DNA from: JANXLS01 sp035308565
Lineage (GTDB): Bacteria; Planctomycetota; SZUA-567; H5-PLA8
Assembly: GCA_035308565.1 (NCBI GenBank)
Contig: DATGGK010000074.1
Coordinates: forward strand, 1-64,000
Direction: 5' to 3'
DNA: 64,000 nucleotides
In this document: positions 59,206-64,000 of the stretch, piece after piece
How the letters are laid out: the number at the start of each line of letters is the position of its first letter
Numbering within the stretch: position 1 is the first letter of the stretch
Made by a program: the position numbers and the translations under genes
Notes under the pieces: generated by a model
Told to the model about the DNA's origin: nothing
Databases searched by the model: none
What the model saw: only the letters and a program-made list of their open reading frames with translations

Positions 59206-60000
59206 CTCCGCAATCTCCCACCCGCGCCGCAACGCAATTTTTCGCAGCCGCCGGTCTGGACTGACTGCCACCGGATGCCCCACCGCGTAAAGCATGTTCG
59301 CATCCCCAAACGCATCGCCAAATGCATAAGACTTTGCGAGGTCGATGTGCCCGCGCAGCGCATGCTTGATCACCGCGACGTATTTCGCGCTGCCGGTCAG
59401 CGGCGCATGATTCATCTCGCCGGTGAAGACTCCATTTTTTTCGATCAATCCCGGCGCAATCAGTTCAGCGTTCAACAATTCCGCCAGTGGCTGCAAAATA
59501 AAATCCAGCCCGCCGGTCACCAGCACGATCGGTACGTCCTCCTTCTTCAGCGCCTCCATCCGCTCCAGCGCCTGCGGAAAAATGCGCGGCTTGATGCATT
59601 CGTCAAAACACGCCCGCACGTTTTCGCGCGCCCACTGCGCATTAATGCCGCGATAGCTTCGATAAATCGATCGATTCGATGCCCCGCGGTTGAACCGATC
59701 GACCAGCAGCCACCACGGCCCGCGCAGCGGCAGGCTCGCGATCCAGAGCTTGTCGGCCAACGCCGCGCGCTTGCGCCGAAACCAGAGCAGCGGCATGACG
59801 ATGTTCGTCGCCGCAATCGTCCCGTCCACGTCGCAATACGCGGCGGCCGCATGGTCGCTTTCCGTCCCCCGCAAGGACGTCCCGCCGGCGCTTTGCCGCT
59901 CAGTTTCCAGAACTCGCCTCCAAGAATCCGCAAAACAACTCGTGTAAATTCGTGCGATTCGTTGTTCAACCCAGCGCTTCAATCCGCGCCCGCAATTCAT
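59176..60000 (-). CDS. HAD-superfamily subfamily IB phosphatase
   Basis: About 220 conserved residues follow motif I, YCDVDGTIAATN (Asp nucleophile and Asp+2). Motif II is VLVTGGLDF and motif III/IV KSYAFGDAFGDANML, as in SerB-like and IB-type phosphatases that use an aspartyl-phosphate intermediate. The N-terminus is uncertain. The reading frame upstream of motif I passes through a GC-rich repeat-like stretch (SAGGTSLRGTE), and the first ATG (60000) overlaps the preceding gene by 35 nt without a good ribosome site; a TTG at 59874 is an alternative. With the acyltransferase upstream, a lipid phosphate phosphatase is plausible. The stop lies inside a heptad tract. Confidence 0.8.
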   Translation of the reverse strand: MNCGRGLKRWVEQRIARIYTSCFADSWRRVLETERQSAGGTSLRGTESDHAAAAYCDVDGTIAATNIVMPLLWFRRKRAALADKLWIASLPLRGPWWLLVDRFNRGASNRSIYRSYRGINAQWARENVRACFDECIKPRIFPQALERMEALKKEDVPIVLVTGGLDFILQPLAELLNAELIAPGLIEKNGVFTGEMNHAPLTGSAKYVAVIKHALRGHIDLAKSYAFGDAFGDANMLYAVGHPVAVSPDRRLRKIALRRGWEIAEWREEVGSRE

Positions 60001-63000
60001 TCGCCGCGCGCCGATACAATTCCGTCGCCTGCGCCGCACCGCGCTCCTTGCGGATCGCGCTGAAATCCACCGGCTTGCCCACCGTCACCGCGATGCGTTT
60101 CGGCCGCGGGACCATGCGCCCCTTCGGCAGCGATTCGAACGTCCCGCGCAAATTCACTGGCACGATCGGCACGTCCAATTCCACTGCCAGCACCCCCACG
60201 CCGCTGCGGAACGATTGCAATTCGCCGGTGATGGAGCGCGTGCCTTCTGGGAAAAGCAAAATCGCGCGCCCGCTGTCCAGCACCGTCTTGCAAAGCGCCA
60301 GACCGTCGGCGATATTCTCTTCGCGGTCAAACGGCAGCGCGTTGAGGAACGTCGAGAAGAACCAACTTTTGAGTGTCGTGTCGAAGAAATAATCCTTCGC
60401 GCCCATCACGTGCAAACTCTTAGCGCGTGAGCCAAGCACTTCGCGAATCGCCATCGAATCCAGATGGCTGCAATGGTTCGCCGCGAGAATGTACGCGCCG
60501 CCAGGCGGAATATTCTCCAGCCCGCGGCCTTCAACGCGCAGCCACGTGTTCATGAACACCGACGCCGTCGATCCGAACACGCCTTGCAGCACCGTCTTTG
60601 ACACCGATCCCTTCAAGCTGCTCTTCACGTCTTCGATATTTTGCGACGAGCGCGAAAGAATGCCCGTGCCCGAATCCAGCCGGCTGGAAGCCGGCGCTCC
60701 ACCTGCTTTCAGCGCGTCCTCAACGACGGTCACCGCGTCGCGTAGCGTGAAGAGCTTGCCTTCGTGCCCCGGCGGAATGCGCACGTTAAAACGCAATTCC
60801 AGCTTGCTGATCAAATCCATCCGCGCGATTGAATCCAGCGCCAGATCGATCTCCAGTTTCGTCGAAGGCGACAGTTCCGACGCCTTCATGCGTCCGGATA
60901 ATTCCGCGGCCGTGCGCGCGACTTCGACAAAAATCGCAGACTCGCGCGCCGCCACGTCGCTCTGCGCCGCGGCGACCGCGACCGCGTCTAGCGCGGTGGC
61001 GCTGGCCGCCGCTTTCCCGCCGCCCGCGTAACGCTCGCGAACTTTGTTGCGCTGAATCTTCAGCGTTGATGTCTTGGGCAAATCCTCGTCTTGAAACTCC
61101 ACCCGCGCCACACGCTGGTGGCTCGGCAGCGCCTGATTGGCGCGGTCCACTGCGGATTCGACCGAATTGCGCAGAGCATTGTGGTGCGGGCTTCCACCCT
61201 GCATATTTTCGTTCTTCAGCACAATCACCGCCGCAACCTCCTCGCCGTGCCCTGCACGCGACGGCAATCCAACCACGCACAACTCTTTGACGCCGGCAAT
61301 GTCCTTGAGCGCCAATTCGATTTCGTCCGGATACACATTTTTCCCCGCAGTCGTGACGATCACGTCCTTCAATCGGCCGGTGATGTGCAGATAGCCATCC
61401 TTGTCGATGCGCCCAAGATCGCCGGTTTTGAACCAGCCGCTCTCGAAAACCTGCGCGGTCGCGTCGGGATTGCGCCAGTAGCCCTGCATGATCACCGGCC
61501 CGCGCGCGCGCACTTCGCCGATGCCGTCGGCGCCCGGAGCGTGAATGCGCATCTCCACGCCCGGCACCGCCGGCCCGACTGAGCCCGCTTTCGTCGCGCT
61601 GAGCGGATTGACAGTGAGAACCGGCGACGTCTCAGTCAGCCCGTATCCCTCGCAAATCGTGATGCCGAAATCTTTGAAGAACGTGTATATCTCGGGGTCG
61701 AGCGGTGCGCCGCCGCACACGAACAGCCGCACATGCCCGCCAAAACCGTCGTGAACTTTTTTGAAAATGCTTTTGCGCGCGTCGGGATTTCCGAAAAGCT
61801 CCAGCGTTCCCGCCAGACTCTTTCCCACGCTTGCGCTGATCTTTGCGACGGTGCCCGATGCGGCAATCTGCGCTTTAATGCGATCCATGAAAAGCTGAAA
61901 GAGCCGCGGCACGCCCAGCACCACGGTGATCTCCGCCAGCTTCATCGTCGCGGCTATGTCCTGAATCGATTCGATGTGGTGAATCGTCGAGCCGCCGTAC
62001 ATCGGAATCAAAAATCCGCAACTGAATTCGAAGGCATGATGCAGCGGCAGCACCGACAAAAAGCGGTCGTTCTGCATCGGCTCCAACACCTCCGCGACGG
62101 CCAGCGCATCGGCGACAACATTGGCGTGGCTCAGCATCACACCCTTCGGTTCCCTCGTCGTGCCGCTCGTGAAAAGGATCGACGCCGGTGACTCCGGCGC
62201 CGGATCGCGCAGCGGCCGCTCGCCCATCGACGCCTCCGGATACGTCCACGCCGAACCCTCGTGCGGATTCAATTCGTTCAGTACATTCAGCAGCGGCAAT
62301 CCGCAATCTCCAAATTCATCCGCGCCGTTTTTGAGAATCGCCGGCGACACAACGATCGCTTTGGCCTCGACCAATTTCGCCAGACGCAGCGCATCTTTTT
62401 CCGGCATCATTCGGTCCAGCGGCACAACCGTGCAATTCGCGCGCGAAACAGACAGATACGCCAGCGCCCATTCCGGCGAATTCTCCGCCATCAGCACAAC
62501 TCGGTCGCCGGCGATCAGCCCCAATCTTGGAATGAGTTTGCGCGCCAATTCGCTTGCGCGTTCGTACATCTCCGCATACGTAATGCGCATCACTGCGCCA
62601 CCGCGCCGGATTTCGACCAGTGCTTTGTCGCCGTACCGATCCGCTCCGCGCGCGCACAAATCGACGACCGTCTGCGGCACGCCGCGCACGAGCATGCCCG
62701 TTTCCTTGCGCGCGCCGATGCGCTTGAGCGCCTTTTCCTTCTCCTCATCCAGCAACGTGCCTTCGCCCGCGCCTGTCCGCGGCACGCTTTCCATGCGCAG
62801 AATATTGCGCTTCAAGCCTGGAATGTGAACGTCCTGCAAATAGCTCTTCCAGCGAATCGCGCGCGGATCGAAATCAAACGCCGCGCGTTCGTCCGGCGGC
62901 AGCGCGCTGAGCAGTTCCAGCGCATGCCCAATTTCGTAACGGCACTCGAGATTTACGTACGGCCCGTAGATGTCCACATAATAGAGGAGCTGCTCGAGCG

Positions 63001-64000
63001 TGTTGCTCAGTGTTCGCAAGCGCGATTTCAATCGTCGCCCGCCGGGCACAGGAATCGGACTGTTGAGCACCAGATTCGCCGCTTTGATCGGCCGCAAATA
63101 ACGGTTCTTGATGCGCCAGCGATACTGCGCGATCGTCGGAAATTTCCACATCGGCACAATCACCGGCTTGCCCGCGCGGTCGGTCATCGGATGCTTCTGA
63201 AAATAATCGCGCACATATTCGAAGAGCGTGCGGAACACGAGCGGATTCTCGCTCGAACTGGCCACGGTGATCAAATCGAACGCGCCGCGCTTCCCGGCGA
63301 TGTGCGCGGCCGCGGCGAGAATTCCATTCACGACCAAATCCGCCGGAATAATGTCGAGCACCACTTTTTCACTCGCCGGAAAATCGGTGAGGCGCCCTTT
63401 GCCGAAACCGATGATGATCGGATCGGCCATGCGCAATCCATCAAGCCAGCCCGGCTCCGGTTCGCGCAAACTCGATTCAATAATCGACGGCCGCACGATA
63501 ATTGTCGGCACATCGCCGTGCGTCAGCTTGATGAATTGCTCGCCCAGAAATTTCGTGTACGTGTACGTGTCGTTCCAGCCCAGGCTCTGCGCGCGGCGCA
63601 TGCCTGCATCGACCAGCGCCGTGCGCATCCGGTCTTTGCCTTCTTCGCTGTCGGGCGCGATTTTTTTCTTCGCGAAAATCGTCTCACAGTCTTTTTTGAC
63701 GCTCGCCGCCAATTCGCCCAGCCGCGCGACCTCCTCTTTGACGTCGAATTTCTCCGGCCGCTTCACATTCGTCGGAAGCTGCGCATCAATGGCTTCCAGC
63801 GGCGTGAGCAATTTCTCCGGAATGTTGCCGGTGCGTTTGCCGCTCACGTAGGCCGTCGAAATGTGCACGTACGCCGCGTTCGCTGCGCGCGCCAGTTCAA
63901 GCAGCCGTTGCGGCCCCATCGTGTTAAGGTCCAAAGCCAGATCGAGCCGCTCGTCGAAAACGACCGTCGCGGCGCTGTTGATCACCAGCTTTACTTTTTT
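59966..64000 (-). CDS. Fatty acyl reductase / acyl-CoA ligase / carrier / acyltransferase fusion (N-terminus outside window)
   Basis: The frame is open to the right edge, giving 1344 visible residues. The first part is an extended SDR of the fatty acyl reductase type (VINSAATVVFDE, HISTAYVSGK with YxxxK) including a FAR-C-like end. An AMP-forming acyl ligase follows (ILFTSGTTREPKGVMLSHAN). Next is an acyl carrier domain (LALDSIARMDL, where Ser carries phosphopantetheine), then a PlsC acyltransferase (NHCSHLDS, HxxxxD; LFPEGTRS). The enzyme could activate fatty acids, hold them on the carrier, and either reduce or transfer them. Two palindromes are translated within: R1 at 61178 (MQGGSPHHN) after the ligase and R2 at 60677 (GGAPASSRLD) between carrier and PlsC. 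Confidence 0.9.
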   Translation of the reverse strand, partial: KKVKLVINSAATVVFDERLDLALDLNTMGPQRLLELARAANAAYVHISTAYVSGKRTGNIPEKLLTPLEAIDAQLPTNVKRPEKFDVKEEVARLGELAASVKKDCETIFAKKKIAPDSEEGKDRMRTALVDAGMRRAQSLGWNDTYTYTKFLGEQFIKLTHGDVPTIIVRPSIIESSLREPEPGWLDGLRMADPIIIGFGKGRLTDFPASEKVVLDIIPADLVVNGILAAAAHIAGKRGAFDLITVASSSENPLVFRTLFEYVRDYFQKHPMTDRAGKPVIVPMWKFPTIAQYRWRIKNRYLRPIKAANLVLNSPIPVPGGRRLKSRLRTLSNTLEQLLYYVDIYGPYVNLECRYEIGHALELLSALPPDERAAFDFDPRAIRWKSYLQDVHIPGLKRNILRMESVPRTGAGEGTLLDEEKEKALKRIGARKETGMLVRGVPQTVVDLCARGADRYGDKALVEIRRGGAVMRITYAEMYERASELARKLIPRLGLIAGDRVVLMAENSPEWALAYLSVSRANCTVVPLDRMMPEKDALRLAKLVEAKAIVVSPAILKNGADEFGDCGLPLLNVLNELNPHEGSAWTYPEASMGERPLRDPAPESPASILFTSGTTREPKGVMLSHANVVADALAVAEVLEPMQNDRFLSVLPLHHAFEFSCGFLIPMYGGSTIHHIESIQDIAATMKLAEITVVLGVPRLFQLFMDRIKAQIAASGTVAKISASVGKSLAGTLELFGNPDARKSIFKKVHDGFGGHVRLFVCGGAPLDPEIYTFFKDFGITICEGYGLTETSPVLTVNPLSATKAGSVGPAVPGVEMRIHAPGADGIGEVRARGPVIMQGYWRNPDATAQVFESGWFKTGDLGRIDKDGYLHITGRLKDVIVTTAGKNVYPDEIELALKDIAGVKELCVVGLPSRAGHGEEVAAVIVLKNENMQGGSPHHNALRNSVESAVDRANQALPSHQRVARVEFQDEDLPKTSTLKIQRNKVRERYAGGGKAAASATALDAVAVAAAQSDVAARESAIFVEVARTAAELSGRMKASELSPSTKLEIDLALDSIARMDLISKLELRFNVRIPPGHEGKLFTLRDAVTVVEDALKAGGAPASSRLDSGTGILSRSSQNIEDVKSSLKGSVSKTVLQGVFGSTASVFMNTWLRVEGRGLENIPPGGAYILAANHCSHLDSMAIREVLGSRAKSLHVMGAKDYFFDTTLKSWFFSTFLNALPFDREENIADGLALCKTVLDSGRAILLFPEGTRSITGELQSFRSGVGVLAVELDVPIVPVNLRGTFESLPKGRMVPRPKRIAVTVGKPVDFSAIRKERGAAQATELYRRAANELRARIEALG
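60677..60701 (+). repeat. R2 palindrome in acyltransferase fusion gene
   Basis: GCCGGCTGGAAGCCGGCGCT core, translated on the minus strand as GAPASSRLD in the linker between the carrier and PlsC domains. Confidence 0.88.
61178..61202 (+). repeat. R1 palindrome in ligase C-terminal region
   Basis: TTGTGGTGCGGGCTTCCACC then CTGCA, a diverged R1. Translated on the minus strand as MQGGSPHHNA. Confidence 0.75.

Overview
The window is GC-rich, with no rRNA, tRNA or CRISPR array. Its gene content suggests a member of the PVC group (Verrucomicrobiota, Planctomycetota, Lentisphaerota or relatives). The pointers are very large secreted proteins with autotransporter-type beta-strand repeats, a PQQ-type beta-propeller, a thioester alpha-2-macroglobulin, a Ser/Thr kinase, PKD repeat proteins and zinc-ribbon membrane proteins. 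This placement is an inference from gene content.

Layout. 1-8144 (minus): a secreted TPR-like protein cut by the window edge, a REP-associated tyrosine transposase (RAYT) bracketed by its palindromes, and a 2067-aa alpha-2-macroglobulin. 8547-14897 (plus): a 2116-aa secreted beta-propeller / glycoside-hydrolase-like protein. 15334-16238: an overlapping zinc-finger and helix-turn-helix gene pair. 16395-34971: two giant secreted proteins (3412 and 2592 aa) ending in gingipain-type C25 cysteine peptidase domains, with a small PqqD-like gene between them. 34999-43019: a hypothetical protein, a secreted PKD protein, a Ser/Thr kinase, a zinc-ribbon membrane protein, glycerate kinase and MurQ. 43059-56710 (minus): ComEC with an eroded nuclease-like domain, a PKD-repeat pair, zinc-ribbon proteins, a PQQ propeller, moaD-X-moaE, a peroxiredoxin, a Uma2 protein and a MoxR ATPase. 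56880-64000: a LysM-like protein, a LolA-like protein, a LOG-family protein, a HAD phosphatase, and a multidomain fatty acyl reductase / acyl-CoA ligase / carrier / acyltransferase protein cut by the right edge.

The most unusual property is genome-wide rather than one locus. At least seven families of short palindromic elements and many 7-bp tandem tracts are scattered through the window. A large share lie inside genes and are translated in frame. They form linkers between domains, insertions in conserved enzymes (MurQ, glycerate kinase), a probable signal peptide and several gene ends. At one homologous site in the two C25 paralogues, two unrelated palindrome families occupy the same position. 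A RAYT gene flanked by one of these families is present and could be the mobilising enzyme, at least for that family.
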